A stretch of DNA of 64,000 nucleotides from DASSUW01 sp963803335 (lineage in GTDB: Bacteria > Actinomycetota > Thermoleophilia > Solirubrobacterales > Solirubrobacteraceae). Shown in pieces: positions 1 to 9,044 of the stretch (positions are counted from its first letter, which is position 1; the number at the start of each line of letters is the position of its first letter). The DNA lies in contig CAWDME010000012.1 in assembly GCA_963803335.1 (NCBI GenBank), forward strand, positions 124,001 to 188,000, in the 5' to 3' direction. The notes beneath the pieces were generated by a model. That model did no database searches and was not told the DNA's origin. It saw only the letters and a program-made list of their open reading frames with translations. A program made the position numbers and the translations under genes.

Positions 1-841
1 GCCCCGGCAGGTGGGCGAGCGTGGGCTGCGGGCGCTCGGGCGCCTCGCCGTCGGGTGAGTCGCGCAGCACGCCGATCACCGCCCGCAGGTCCTCCAGCGC
101 CTCATGGGCGGAGGCCCGGATCACGCCGGCCGCGCGTGCGACCTCCTCCGGCGTCGCGTCGGGCCGGAACTCCAGCGCGCCCGCGTGCAGCGACAGCAGC
201 GAGATCCGGTGCGCGAGCACGTCGTGCATCTCGCGCGCGATCCGCGCCCGCTCGGCCTGCCGGGCCTGCTCCACGCGCAGCTGCTGCTCCGTCTCAGCCC
301 GCTCGGCGCGATCACGCAGCGAGACCACGAGCTGGCGCCGGGCGCGGACGAACATGCCCCAGACCAGGACGCCGGTGATGATCACGATCGGCAGCAACAG
401 CTCAACGACGTACGGCGAGTCGTTGCTCGGGAAGATCGCCAGGTAGATCGGCTGTCCGGCGATCGCGATCGCCGCGGGGATCACCGCCTGCCGAAACGGC
501 CGGTGCACGGCGCACGTGAACAGCGCCACCACGGCGGCGCCGCCCGCGGCGGTCGTGAACGCGCCGACGATCGCGAGCGCGACCGCGATCCCGAACGGCC
601 ACCGCCGCCGCACCCACATCGCCGCGAGCCCCGCGGCCCCGCAGAGCAGGTCGAGCGCCACGAACCATTCGGGGAAGCTCGCGTACTGGTGCGTCGAGCC
701 GTACACGATCAGCCCGATCAGCAGCGCGCTGAGGAACGCCAGCCAGTCGACGATCCAGTCGCGCGTCGAGCGCTTCCCGCGGCCATGCTCGGGCACGAGC
801 ACGGAGGGCAGCAGGCGTGGCTGTTCGAGCTCGGCGTCCAT
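1..841 (-). CDS. Sensor histidine kinase, NarL/DesK type (partial, cut by left edge)
   Basis: The N-terminal 280 residues are present; the C-terminus runs off the left edge. After a soluble start (MDAELEQPRLLPS) come several hydrophobic segments forming a membrane sensor region, then a coiled stretch and the HisKA_3 dimerisation motif around EMHDVLAHRISLLS, whose His is the expected phosphorylation site. The catalytic ATPase domain lies outside the window. The ATG at 841 gives the full membrane domain. Family knowledge: such kinases phosphorylate a LuxR-type response regulator, usually encoded next door, here presumably off the edge. It is divergent from the ABC exporter at 972, a common target arrangement for this class; that link is inference. 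Confidence 0.85.
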   Translation of the reverse strand, partial: MDAELEQPRLLPSVLVPEHGRGKRSTRDWIVDWLAFLSALLIGLIVYGSTHQYASFPEWFVALDLLCGAAGLAAMWVRRRWPFGIAVALAIVGAFTTAAGGAAVVALFTCAVHRPFRQAVIPAAIAIAGQPIYLAIFPSNDSPYVVELLLPIVIITGVLVWGMFVRARRQLVVSLRDRAERAETEQQLRVEQARQAERARIAREMHDVLAHRISLLSLHAGALEFRPDATPEEVARAAGVIRASAHEALEDLRAVIGVLRDSPDGEAPERPQPTLAHLPG

Positions 842-971
842 CGTCCGCAAGCGTAGGCCCGCGAACGCGCGCGCGACAGCGACGAAAGTCGGCACCGGCA
901 TCGACCTTGGTCGGTACGCCTTCGCCCATCGGCCGATAGACGGAGCCCACGATCGCGCCGATCCTCGACGC

Positions 972-1862
972 ATGATCGCCGTCGACCACCTCACCAAGCG
1001 CTACGGCTCCCAGCTCGCCGTCGACGACATCTCGTTCGTCTGCGAGCCGGGCACCGTCACCGGCTTCCTCGGGCCCAACGGCGCCGGGAAGTCCACAACG
1101 CTGCGGATGATCTGCGGCCTCACGCCGCCATCCGCCGGCTCCGCGACGGTGCTGAACACGCCGTACCGCAGGCTCGACAACCCGGGCCGCCGCGTCGGCG
1201 TGCTGCTCGACGCCTCCGCCCAGCACGCCGGCCGCACCGGCCGCGAGGTGCTCGCGGTCTCCGCCCAGGTGCTCGGCGTCCCGCCGAGCAAGGTCGGCGA
1301 GCTGCTCGACCTCGTCGGCCTCGACAAGCAGGCGGCGCGCAAGCGCGTCGGCGCCTACTCGCTCGGCATGCGCCAGCGCCTCGGCATCGCGCACGCGCTG
1401 CTCGGAGATCCGGGCGTGCTCGTGCTCGACGAGCCCGCCAACGGGCTCGACCCCGAGGGCATCTACTGGATGCGCGGGCTGCTGCGCGACTTCGCCGACC
1501 GCGCCGGGACCGTGCTGCTCTCCTCGCACCTGCTTGCCGAGGTCGAGGCGATCGCCGACCAGCTGATCGTGATCGACAAGGGTCGGATCGTCGCCGAGGG
1601 CGCCAAGCACGACCTGCTCGCCGCCGCCGGCGTGATCGTCCGCAGCCTCGAGCCGGCCCGGTTGCACGAGGAGCTCGCCGCGGTCGGGCTGACCGCCACC
1701 CCAGGCGGCGACGGCGCTCTACTCGTAGACGCCGGCGCCGAGTCCGTGGGCCGCGTCGCGGCCGCCGCCGGCATCGTCCTGCTCGAGCTGCGCCCGGCCG
1801 ACACCGGCGGGCTCGAGCGCCTGTTCCTGTCCCTCACGCGCGAGGAGGCGCTCGCCGCATGA
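972..1862 (+). CDS. ABC transporter ATP-binding protein (drug/peptide exporter type)
   Basis: 296-aa nucleotide-binding subunit. Walker A (GPNGAGKST) is at about residues 34-42, the signature YSLGMRQR at 129-136 and Walker B (VLVLDEP) at 149-155, followed by the H-loop region SSHLLAEVEA. The layout matches CcmA/DrrA-like exporter ATPases. The ATG at 972 begins the usual first strand (MIAVDHLTKRYG); an in-frame upstream extension reads into the opposite kinase gene and is not credible. The stop overlaps the permease start as ATGA, so the two are translationally coupled. Substrate unknown; antimicrobial or lipid export is typical of the family. Confidence 0.93.
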   Translation: MIAVDHLTKRYGSQLAVDDISFVCEPGTVTGFLGPNGAGKSTTLRMICGLTPPSAGSATVLNTPYRRLDNPGRRVGVLLDASAQHAGRTGREVLAVSAQVLGVPPSKVGELLDLVGLDKQAARKRVGAYSLGMRQRLGIAHALLGDPGVLVLDEPANGLDPEGIYWMRGLLRDFADRAGTVLLSSHLLAEVEAIADQLIVIDKGRIVAEGAKHDLLAAAGVIVRSLEPARLHEELAAVGLTATPGGDGALLVDAGAESVGRVAAAAGIVLLELRPADTGGLERLFLSLTREEALAA

Positions 1863-2602
1863 CCGCTCTCACCCAGACCTTCCCGCGTGCCGGGATCCCG
1901 CGCCTATCGCGGGTCGAGCTGCGCAAGATGGCCGACACGCGCGCCGGCCTCTGGCTGCTCGTGGTCGTCGCGCTGCTGGCCGCCACGATCGTGACGATCA
2001 CGGTGATCGCCGGCAAGGCCGCCGACAAGGACCTCGCGTCGCTCTTCCAGGGCACGCTGTGGGTCGTCTCGCTGCTGCTGCCGGTGCTCGGCATCCTGCT
2101 CGTGACGAGCGAGTGGTCGCAGCGCACCGGGTTGACGACGTTCGCGCTCGTACCCGGGCGCGGGCGCGTGATCGCCGCCAAGCTGATCGCCGCCGTCGTG
2201 CTCGGCCTCGCCGCCACGCTCGTGTGCCTGATCACGGCCGCTGCCGCCAACCTCGTCGCGGGCGGCGACTGGAGCATCAGCCTCGGCGCCGTGGGCCGCG
2301 GTGCGCTGTTCGAGGTAATCAACATGCTCACCGGCGTCGCCTTCGGGCTGGCGTTCATGAGCTCCGCGCTCGCGATCGTCCTCTACTACGCGCTCCCGAC
2401 CGCGTGGGCGATCGTCTTCGAGTCGATCCACGCGCTCGACGGCACTGCCAACTGGCTGGACACGAGCCGCACGTTCGCGCCGCTCGTCGAGGGCGGGATG
2501 GGCGGCACCGAATGGGCGCAGCTCGGCACGTCGCTGGCCTTGTGGCTGGGCGCCTTCCTGCTCGTCGGCCTCTGGAGGTTGCGCAGGATCGAGCTGAAAT
2601 AG
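1859..2602 (+). CDS. ABC transporter permease (ABC-2 type)
   Basis: 247-aa integral membrane protein with about six hydrophobic segments, including WLLVVVALLAATIVTITV near the N-terminus and ALWLGAFLLVGLW near the C-terminus. The RVELRKMADTRAGLW start is typical of ABC-2 permeases that pair with a DrrA-like ATPase. It overlaps the ATPase gene by four bases and should form the membrane half of the same exporter. The next gene begins 15 bases downstream with its own SD (GGAAAG), so read-through into the acyl-CoA dehydrogenase is possible but functionally unrelated. Confidence 0.9.
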   Translation: MTALTQTFPRAGIPRLSRVELRKMADTRAGLWLLVVVALLAATIVTITVIAGKAADKDLASLFQGTLWVVSLLLPVLGILLVTSEWSQRTGLTTFALVPGRGRVIAAKLIAAVVLGLAATLVCLITAAAANLVAGGDWSISLGAVGRGALFEVINMLTGVAFGLAFMSSALAIVLYYALPTAWAIVFESIHALDGTANWLDTSRTFAPLVEGGMGGTEWAQLGTSLALWLGAFLLVGLWRLRRIELK

Positions 2603-2617
2603 GGAAAGCTGCAGTAC

Positions 2618-4450
2618 ATGGCAACCGAGATCACCGAACGCCAGGCTCGGGACGTCGCCGAAGCCGCCCGCGAGGGCGAGTGGAAGCTCCCGAGCTTCGG
2701 CAAGGACCTGTTCCTGGGCCAGCTGCGGCTGGACCTCATCCACCCCCAGCCGCGGCTCGACGCCGCCGCCGTCGACAAGGGCGAGCGGTTTCTGCGGCGG
2801 CTGCGGGCGTTCCTGGTCGAGAACGTCGACCCGCACCAGATCGAGCGCGACGCGAAGATCCCCGACTCGGTGATCGACGGGCTCAAGGAGCTCGGCGCGC
2901 TCGGGATGAAGGTGCCCGAGCAGTACGGCGGCCTCGGGCTCAGCCAGGTCTACTACAACCGCGCGCTGACGCTCGCAGGGTCCTGGCACAGCTCGCTCTC
3001 CACGCTGCTGTCCGCCCACCAGTCGATCGGCGTCGCCGAGCCGCTGCTCCTGTTCGGCACCGAGGAGCAGAAGCAGAAGTGGCTGCCGCTCGTGTCGCGC
3101 ACGCACATCTCGGCGTTCCTGCTCACCGAGCCCGACGTGGGGTCCGACCCCGCCCGGCTCGGCGCGACCGCCACGCCGGACGGTGACGGCTACCGCCTGA
3201 ACGGCACCAAGCTGTGGGCCACGAACGGCGCGATCGCCGACATCGTCGTGGTCATGGCGCAGGTGCCCGACGGCGGCATCACCGCGTTCGTGCTCCCGTA
3301 CGACAGCGACGGTGTCACGGTCACGCACCGCAACAGCTTCATGGGCCTGCGCGGGATCGAGAACTCGGTCACGACGTTCGAGGACGTCTACGTGCCGGCC
3401 GAGAACGTCATCGGGCGCGTCGGCCAGGGCCTCAAGGTCGCGCTCACCACGCTCAACACCGGCCGCCTGGCGCTGCCGGCGATCTGCGTCGGCGTGGCGA
3501 AGTGGGCGACGAAGATCGCCCGCGAGTGGTCGAACGAGCGCGTCCAGTGGGGCCAGCCGGTGGGCAAGCACGACGCGGTGGCGCAGAAGGTCGCGTTCAT
3601 CGCTGCGACCGCCTTCGGCCTCGAGGCGATGCTCGACGTCGCCAGCCGCATGGCAGACGACAAGCGCAACGACATCCGCATCGAGGCCGCGATCGCCAAG
3701 CTCTACGCGTCGGAGATGGGCTGGCAGGTCGTCGACGAGCTGATGCAGGTCCGCGGCGGCCGCGGCTACGAGACCGCCGAGTCGCTGCGCGCCCGCGGCG
3801 AGCGGCCGGTGCCGGTCGAGCAGGCGCTGCGCGACATGCGCATCAACCGGATCTTCGAAGGCTCGAGCGAGATCATGCACCTGCTGATCGCGCGTGAGGC
3901 GGTCGACCAGCATCTGCAGGTCGCCGGCGAGCTGCTCGAGGGCGAGGGCGACCTCAAGGCGAAGGCGCAGTCGGCGGTGCGGGCGGGCGCGTTTTACGCC
4001 AAGTGGCTGCCGAAGCTGGCGGTCGGTGAGGGCATGAAGCCGAGCGCGTTCGACGAGCTCGGCGAGCTCGCCCAGCACGTGCGCTTCGTCGAGCGCTCAT
4101 CGCGCCGGCTCGCCCGCTCGACCTTCTACGCGATGGGCCGCTGGCAGGCGAAGCTCGAGAAGCGCCAGGCCGTGCTCGGCCGCATCGTCGACATCGGCGC
4201 CGAGCTGTTCGCGATCGCCTCGGCGGTCGTCTACGCGGACACGATCGGGCGCGAGCAGCCGCAGCGGGCAGCCGAGGCGACCGAGCTGGCCGACCTGTTC
4301 TGCCGGCAGGCGCACCGCCGCGTCGACGCCCTGTTCTCGTCGCTCTTCGCCAACGACGACAGGGCGGCTTACGGGCTCGCGCAGGGCGTGCTCAGCGGCC
4401 GCTTCACCTGGCTCGAGGAGGGCGTGCTCGACCCGAGCGAGCTGGCATAG
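2618..4450 (+). CDS. Acyl-CoA dehydrogenase, long form
   Basis: 610 aa, longer than the usual 380-400 because of a C-terminal extension after the catalytic fold, as in VLCAD/ACAD9-like enzymes. FAD-dependent alpha,beta-dehydrogenation of acyl-CoA in beta-oxidation is the family role. Visible landmarks: the mid-domain signature FLLTEPDVGSDPARLGA, LNGTKLWATNGAIAD, the C-terminal helical domain with QVRGGRGYE, and RIFEGSSEI, whose Glu at about residue 414 sits where the catalytic base is expected. The extension (about 440-610) is rich in R/A/L helices. ATG start with a GGAAAG SD. Chain-length specificity cannot be told. Confidence 0.92.
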   Translation: MATEITERQARDVAEAAREGEWKLPSFGKDLFLGQLRLDLIHPQPRLDAAAVDKGERFLRRLRAFLVENVDPHQIERDAKIPDSVIDGLKELGALGMKVPEQYGGLGLSQVYYNRALTLAGSWHSSLSTLLSAHQSIGVAEPLLLFGTEEQKQKWLPLVSRTHISAFLLTEPDVGSDPARLGATATPDGDGYRLNGTKLWATNGAIADIVVVMAQVPDGGITAFVLPYDSDGVTVTHRNSFMGLRGIENSVTTFEDVYVPAENVIGRVGQGLKVALTTLNTGRLALPAICVGVAKWATKIAREWSNERVQWGQPVGKHDAVAQKVAFIAATAFGLEAMLDVASRMADDKRNDIRIEAAIAKLYASEMGWQVVDELMQVRGGRGYETAESLRARGERPVPVEQALRDMRINRIFEGSSEIMHLLIAREAVDQHLQVAGELLEGEGDLKAKAQSAVRAGAFYAKWLPKLAVGEGMKPSAFDELGELAQHVRFVERSSRRLARSTFYAMGRWQAKLEKRQAVLGRIVDIGAELFAIASAVVYADTIGREQPQRAAEATELADLFCRQAHRRVDALFSSLFANDDRAAYGLAQGVLSGRFTWLEEGVLDPSELA

Positions 4451-4582
4451 GAAGCCCTTCCTCGCGTCCGAGATCCGGTCCGTCGAAAATCCGACCGTCC
4501 TCCCCCACTGTCCAGGACGCGAACCTAGACTCGCTTCCACGGCGGCCCAAGGATCGCCGCCGACGTGGAGGAAGGGAACTCA

Positions 4583-5479
4583 ATGGCACGAAGCCTCGGT
4601 CTCGGCGCGGCCGGACTGGTAATTGCTATCGCGTTGCTTGCGCCGGCAGGCGCGAGCGCCGACACCGCGCCAAAGATCATTTACGGCCCGGCCATCACCG
4701 GGATCCCACGCGACGGCGAGCTGCTCACCGCCACCGCCGCATGGACGGGCGATCCGGCGCCGACGGCCGCTTGGGCGTGGCTGCGGTGCGACAAGAAGAA
4801 AACGGACCGCTGCTCGGCGATCACGGACGCGAGATCAGCGACCTACCAGGTCACAAAGACCGACGTCGGGTCCGTGCTGCGCGTCCGCCTGACGCTGACC
4901 AACGGGGACCACAAGGCCCAGGCGCGGTCGGCTCCGACGAGCGTCATCGAGGCGGCGGTGCCGCCGCCGCCGCCGCCTCCGCCTCCGCCTCCGCCGCCTC
5001 CGCCGCCTCCTCCGCCGCCGGATCCCGACGAGCCGCCGGGCGACCTGCCTCCCTCCACGCCGTTCGACCCGTCGGCGGCCCCCGTCGTCGCCCCGGTGCC
5101 GACCGCAGCCGGCCCGTTGCAGAGCACGCCCCTGCTGCGCCCGTTCCCGACGGTGCGTATCCGGGGCCGCCTGACGCTCCGCGGCGCCCAGGTGACGCTT
5201 CTCGTCGTGCGGTCGCCCCGTGGCGCGATCATTTCGGCGCGCTGCCGCGGCAAGGGCTGCCCGGTCCGCCGACTCACACGCACGGCGTCCTCGCGCACCC
5301 GCCTCCGCTCGCTCGAGCGCGTGCTCCGCGCCGGGACACGCCTGGACATCACCGTCACGCGCGCGGGCTACATCGGCAAGTGGACGACGATCATCATCCG
5401 GCGCGGCTACGCTCCCTGGCGAGCGGATCGCTGCGTGAAGCCCGGACGATCGCGCCCGTCGCCATGCCCCGCCGCGTGA
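4583..5479 (+). CDS. Secreted Ig-like domain protein with Pro20 hinge
   Basis: 298 aa. An N-terminal signal peptide (MARSLGLGAAG..., cleavage near ASA-DT at about residue 27) leads into an Ig-like repeat of the kind common in Solirubrobacterales surface proteins (GELLTATAAWTGDPAPT ... DVGSVLRVRLTLTN), with a Cys pair in LRCDKKKTDRC. Then come 20 consecutive prolines, a P/D-rich linker and a basic C-terminal domain with two Cys (ARCRGKGCPVRRLTR). The ATG at 4583 is preceded by a strong GGAGGAAGGG SD; an in-frame GTG at 4565 would put that SD inside the gene. Function unknown; probably cell-surface. It overlaps the next gene by 16 bases. A weak -10 (TAGACT) lies at 4526-4531. Confidence 0.8.
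   Translation: MARSLGLGAAGLVIAIALLAPAGASADTAPKIIYGPAITGIPRDGELLTATAAWTGDPAPTAAWAWLRCDKKKTDRCSAITDARSATYQVTKTDVGSVLRVRLTLTNGDHKAQARSAPTSVIEAAVPPPPPPPPPPPPPPPPPPPPDPDEPPGDLPPSTPFDPSAAPVVAPVPTAAGPLQSTPLLRPFPTVRIRGRLTLRGAQVTLLVVRSPRGAIISARCRGKGCPVRRLTRTASSRTRLRSLERVLRAGTRLDITVTRAGYIGKWTTIIIRRGYAPWRADRCVKPGRSRPSPCPAA
4961..5020 (+). repeat. CCG/CCT triplet repeat encoding 20 prolines
   Basis: Sixty bases made only of CCG and CCT codons encode an uninterrupted Pro20 run in the secreted protein at 4583-5479. Polyproline of this length normally needs EF-P for translation and forms a rigid spacer. The triplet repeat could vary in length between strains. Confidence 0.9.
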
Positions 5480-5853
5480 CGATCGCGGCCGTCGCGGCCG
5501 CCGCCTTCGCGATCGCGTTCGTCGGCACGCTCGCGACGACGTCGCACAAGCCCGCACCCGTTCGCGCGACTCCGGCGGCGGCGACGGCTGACGCGCCGCT
5601 GCGTGAACCGGCCGGGGAACCGGCTCGCCTTCGTGCCGTCGCCGACCTGCCGACGCTGCGCAGAACACCCAATCCGGCACCCACCCCCGCGACGCTCGTC
5701 GTGGCGCCCGCTCCGACCCCTGCGGCGACGCCCCCGCCCTCGGCGACGACGGTGCCGTCGCCCGCGCCGACCGTGGCGGCACCGGCCCCCGCACCGCGGC
5801 CCGACCCGCAGCAGTCGTCCGACTCGCAGGACACGTTCGACTCCACGGGATGA
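5464..5853 (+). CDS. Small exported Pro/Ala/Thr-rich protein of unknown function
   Basis: 129 aa. It starts with a basic n-region and one hydrophobic segment (RRVTIAAVAAAAFAIAFVG) that is a signal peptide or membrane anchor. The rest is low-complexity Pro/Ala/Thr (APTPAATPPPSATTVPSP) ending in a short acidic Ser/Asp tail (SSDSQDTFDSTG). No fold or catalytic motif is recognised. The start overlaps the upstream gene by 16 bases and the stop overlaps the next ATG, so the three genes are coupled. Probably a cell-wall spacer or a membrane-anchored disordered protein. Confidence 0.65.
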   Translation: MPRRVTIAAVAAAAFAIAFVGTLATTSHKPAPVRATPAAATADAPLREPAGEPARLRAVADLPTLRRTPNPAPTPATLVVAPAPTPAATPPPSATTVPSPAPTVAAPAPAPRPDPQQSSDSQDTFDSTG

Positions 5854-6971
5854 ACGCGATGATCCGCCCCCACCGCCTCACCTTCGGTGGGCTCCTCGCC
5901 ATCGTCCTGGCCGGCGCGCTTGCGGCCCTGGCCGGGGTCGGGCTGGGACGAATCGCGGCGCCGGAGGCACCGCGGCCGCCGTCCCCGAACACGGTCAGCG
6001 TCGGTCCCGCACGGGTTCTCGTTCCCGGCGGCTGGGACCCCGCAACGCTGCGCGGCACCGGCGTCACGGGGCTCGACGCGGAGCGCGCGGTGGCGTTCGA
6101 GACCACGCCGGGCCTCGCCGAGTGGGCCGTGATCCTGTTCTCGCGGACGACCGAGCCGTCACTGATCCCGGCGGAGCTGCGGGCGGAGCTCCACGGGCCT
6201 CTGCCGGCGCCGGCGCGTACGCGACTCGCGGGATCGCCCGCGTGGAGCTACCGCGACCTGCCCACCGGACAACCGGATGCGCGCGCGGACGTGACCGTGC
6301 TGCCGACGACGGCGGGCGTGCTCGCGGTCATGTGTACGAGCGGGCTCACGCTCTCCGCCAACAACCTCTGCGCCGGCGACGTGACGTTGGTCACGGTGAC
6401 GGGTGCCAGACTCCTGCTGCCGTCGCGATCGCTCGCGCTGCAGCAGGCGCTCCCGGCCGTCCTGGACAACCTCGACCGCGCCCGGCTTCAGGACCGCCGC
6501 ACATTGAGCGCCGCCCGCACGCCGAGAGGGCAGGCGCTCGCCGCGGGCCGGCTCGCAGTGGATCACAGGGCAGCGGCCCGCGCCATCCGCGCCGCGGCCG
6601 GGCCCGCGGGCACACCGCTGGCGCGCGACCTGGAGGCCGTCGCGGACGGCTACGACGCGCTGCAGGAGCAGGCGAAGGCGGGATCGCGCGGCGGCTTCGC
6701 GGCCGCGCGACGCGCGGTGGAGGACGCGGAGACCGTGCTCGAGGCCGACGTGCACGCCGTGCCGCGACCAGCGCCGGCACCGGCCCCGCGGACGGCCACC
6801 GCACGCGCGGCGGAGCCGTCGGGCGGTTCGAGGTCCGGCGTGGCGACGGGGGTCTTCGCGCTGCTCATCGTGCTCGCCGTCGCTGTAGGAGGCGCAGCCG
6901 GTTCATCGGGGGCGACCTCCTGGCTGCGGCAGCGCATCGGCGTCGGCAGCAGGCGGCCTGTTAGCCGGTAA
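5850..6971 (+). CDS. Membrane-anchored exported protein of unknown function
   Basis: 373 aa. An N-terminal hydrophobic segment (LTFGGLLAIVLAGALAAL) follows a short basic start. The extracytoplasmic part has a beta-rich region resembling a secreted surface domain (VSVGPARVLVPGGWDP ... FETTPGLAEWAVILFSR), then a helical segment of about 150 residues (RAAARAIRAAAGPAG). A second hydrophobic segment near the C-terminus (GVFALLIVLAVAVGGAAG) is followed by a basic tail, so both ends are probably membrane-inserted. It closes the three-gene set that began at 4583 and overlaps the convergent dehydrogenase gene by 11 bases. No family recognised. Confidence 0.65.
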   Translation: MNAMIRPHRLTFGGLLAIVLAGALAALAGVGLGRIAAPEAPRPPSPNTVSVGPARVLVPGGWDPATLRGTGVTGLDAERAVAFETTPGLAEWAVILFSRTTEPSLIPAELRAELHGPLPAPARTRLAGSPAWSYRDLPTGQPDARADVTVLPTTAGVLAVMCTSGLTLSANNLCAGDVTLVTVTGARLLLPSRSLALQQALPAVLDNLDRARLQDRRTLSAARTPRGQALAAGRLAVDHRAAARAIRAAAGPAGTPLARDLEAVADGYDALQEQAKAGSRGGFAAARRAVEDAETVLEADVHAVPRPAPAPAPRTATARAAEPSGGSRSGVATGVFALLIVLAVAVGGAAGSSGATSWLRQRIGVGSRRPVSR

Positions 6972-7980
6972 GCCCGAGAGTGGCGAGGACGGCGCGCTCG
7001 ACCCGGTCCTCGCCGGGGAGGGCGGCCGTCTCGAGGTTCTTGGCGTACGGCAGCGGCACCTCGGCCATGCCGACCCGCTCGACAGGCGCGTCGAGGTAGT
7101 CGAAGCAGGCCTTCTGGATGCGGGCGGCGAGCTCGGCGGTGACGCCGTAGGACGGCCAGCCCTCCTCGACGCAGACGACGCGGTTGGTCTTGGCGACGGA
7201 CTCGGCCACGGTGTCAACGTCGAGCGGGCGCAGCGAGCGCAGGTCGACGACCTCGGCGCTCACGTCGTGCTCCGACGCCAGCCGCTCGGCCACGTGCAGC
7301 GCCCGCACGGTCGCGAACGAGTGCGCGACGATCGTGATGTCCGACCCCTCGCGCGGCACCGCGGCGCGGCCGATCGGCGTCAGGAACTCGGGGTCGAGCG
7401 GGACGTCGCCCTTCTCCTTGTAGATCGGGAGGTTCTCGACCACCAGCACCGGATCGTCGTCACGGATCGCCGCCTTCAGCAGGCCCTTGGCGTCGGCCGG
7501 GTTGGCGGGCGCGACGACCTTCAGGCCGGGCGTGCCGGCAAACCACGCCTCGAGCGACTGCGAGTGCTGGGCGGTGAGCTGGTTGCCGGCGCCGTTGGGC
7601 GTGCGGATGACCATCGGGCAGCCGACCTCGCCGCCGAACATCGTCCGCACCTTGGCGGCGTGGTTGATGACCTGGTCCATCGCGACGAGCAGGAAGTTGA
7701 TCGTCATGATCTCGACGATCGGGCGCTCGCCGCCCATCGCGGCGCCGACGGCAGCGCCGACGAAGCCCTCCTCGGAGATCGGCGTGTCGCGGATGCGCTC
7801 CGGGCCGAACTCGCCCATCAGGCCGGCGGTGACCTTGTAGGAGCCCTCGAAGACGCCGACCTCCTCGCCCATCACGAACACGCGCTCGTCACGCGCGAGC
7901 TCCTCGCGCATCGCGAGGCGCAGCGCCTCGCGGTAGGTCATGCGCTGCGTGCCGGTGGGTGTCTCGACGGTGGCGCTCAC
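6961..7980 (-). CDS. 2-oxoacid (pyruvate/acetoin) dehydrogenase E1 component, beta subunit
   Basis: 339 aa, the usual E1-beta length. It shows the MTYREALRLAMREELARD start, the ThDP-side signature MGEEVGVFEGSYKVTAGL with its conserved Glu, DTPISEEGFVGAAVGAAMGG, and the C-terminal transketolase region VVCVEEGWPSYGV. E1 alpha2-beta2 decarboxylates a 2-oxoacid (or cleaves acetoin) on thiamine diphosphate and passes the acyl group to E2 lipoate. The start overlaps the E1-alpha stop by four bases (GTGA). No E2 or E3 gene is adjacent, so those subunits must come from elsewhere. Substrate cannot be decided from sequence alone. Confidence 0.93.
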   Translation of the reverse strand: MSATVETPTGTQRMTYREALRLAMREELARDERVFVMGEEVGVFEGSYKVTAGLMGEFGPERIRDTPISEEGFVGAAVGAAMGGERPIVEIMTINFLLVAMDQVINHAAKVRTMFGGEVGCPMVIRTPNGAGNQLTAQHSQSLEAWFAGTPGLKVVAPANPADAKGLLKAAIRDDDPVLVVENLPIYKEKGDVPLDPEFLTPIGRAAVPREGSDITIVAHSFATVRALHVAERLASEHDVSAEVVDLRSLRPLDVDTVAESVAKTNRVVCVEEGWPSYGVTAELAARIQKACFDYLDAPVERVGMAEVPLPYAKNLETAALPGEDRVERAVLATLGLTG

Positions 7981-9044
7981 GAGCCGAGCCCCGCGTCGAA
8001 GACGAGCTCCTCTTCGCCGAACGGGCTGCCGGCGCGCATGCGCGCGAACTGGCCGGCACTGCCGGGCGCGTACACGCTGCGGGCCAGCTCGGAGACGTCG
8101 GGCTCGGGACTGGCGTCGGCGAACGCGACCGCGGCGGCGACGCGCTCGTCGGCCTCGCGGTCGATCGCGTCGAGCTCCTCGTCGCTGGTGCCGTGCTCGC
8201 GCAGCGACGTGCGCACGCGGGCGAGCGGGTCGTTGGCCTGGCGGGCGACGATCTCCTCCTTCGTCCGGTAGGCGAGGCCCGCGTCGGCCACCGAGTGGCC
8301 GCGGTAGCGATAGGTCACGGCCTCGAGCACGGCCGGCTCACGGTGCTCACGCGTCCGGCGCAGCAGGCGGTCGGACGCCTCGATGACGGCCTCGAGGTCG
8401 TCACCGTCGACGCGCTCGCCGTGCATCCGAAATGCGGATGCACGGCGGTACAGCTCCGGCTCGGCCGAGGCGCGCGACACGCTCGTGCCCATGCCATAGC
8501 CGTTGTTGACGACGAGGAAGACGATCGGCAGGTTCCACAGCGCCGCGAGGTTCAGCGACTCGTGCCAGGCGCCCATGTTGATCGCGCCGTCGCCGAGCTC
8601 GCAGACCACGGCCTGCTCCTTGCCGCGACGTACGAGCGCCAGCGCGAGGCCGGTGGCGACCGGGAGCTGCCCGGCGACGATGCCCCAGCCGCCGTAGAAG
8701 CCGCGGTCGACGTCCAGCAGGTGCATCGAGCCGCCGCGGCCGTGGGCGCAGCCGTCGGCGCGCCCGAACAGCTCGGCCATGACGGCCTCCGGCGGTACGC
8801 CGCGCGCGAGCGCGAAGCCGTGGCAGCGATAACCGGTGACCAGGACGTCGTCGGCCTGCATCGTGTGCACGACGCCGACGGTCGTCGCCTCCTGGCCGGA
8901 GCTCAGGTGGCAGTAGCCGCCGATCTTGGCGGCCTTGTACTGCCGCTCGGACTCGGTCTCGAACACCCGGCTCAGCACCATCTGCTCGTACAGGCTGCGC
9001 AGCTCGGCCGGCGAGAGCCTGGTGGGTGCGTCCATCGTCGTCAC
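7977..9044 (-). CDS. 2-oxoacid (pyruvate/acetoin) dehydrogenase E1 component, alpha subunit
   Basis: 355 aa. The thiamine-diphosphate motif is present as GDGAINMGAWHESLNLA ... VVNN, with HLSSGQEATTVGV and GYRCHGFALARG upstream and the phosphorylation-loop equivalent YRYRGHSVADAG downstream. The GTG at 9044 has an AGGAGG SD seven bases upstream and overlaps the regulator stop as GTGA; the ATG nine bases further in lacks a well-placed SD. It forms the alpha2-beta2 E1 with the next gene. Transcription starts upstream of the GntR gene, so the enzyme is probably co-transcribed with its own regulator. Confidence 0.93.
   Translation of the reverse strand: MTTMDAPTRLSPAELRSLYEQMVLSRVFETESERQYKAAKIGGYCHLSSGQEATTVGVVHTMQADDVLVTGYRCHGFALARGVPPEAVMAELFGRADGCAHGRGGSMHLLDVDRGFYGGWGIVAGQLPVATGLALALVRRGKEQAVVCELGDGAINMGAWHESLNLAALWNLPIVFLVVNNGYGMGTSVSRASAEPELYRRASAFRMHGERVDGDDLEAVIEASDRLLRRTREHREPAVLEAVTYRYRGHSVADAGLAYRTKEEIVARQANDPLARVRTSLREHGTSDEELDAIDREADERVAAAVAFADASPEPDVSELARSVYAPGSAGQFARMRAGSPFGEEELVFDAGLGS

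Noticed and set aside
1904..4078. 724-codon open frame antisense to the permease and acyl-CoA dehydrogenase genes
   Set aside because: Arg/His/Leu-rich shadow translation produced by GC-biased codon use; the plus strand holds clear enzymes with conserved motifs.
4449..4462. AGGAAG-CC-CTTCCT inverted repeat at the end of the acyl-CoA dehydrogenase gene as a terminator
   Set aside because: Loop of two bases or a four-bp stem only and no T-run; too weak to call.
6820..6840. GGTTCGAGGTCC, resembling a tRNA T-arm
   Set aside because: It lies inside a coding gene and no acceptor, D or anticodon arm can be folded around it.
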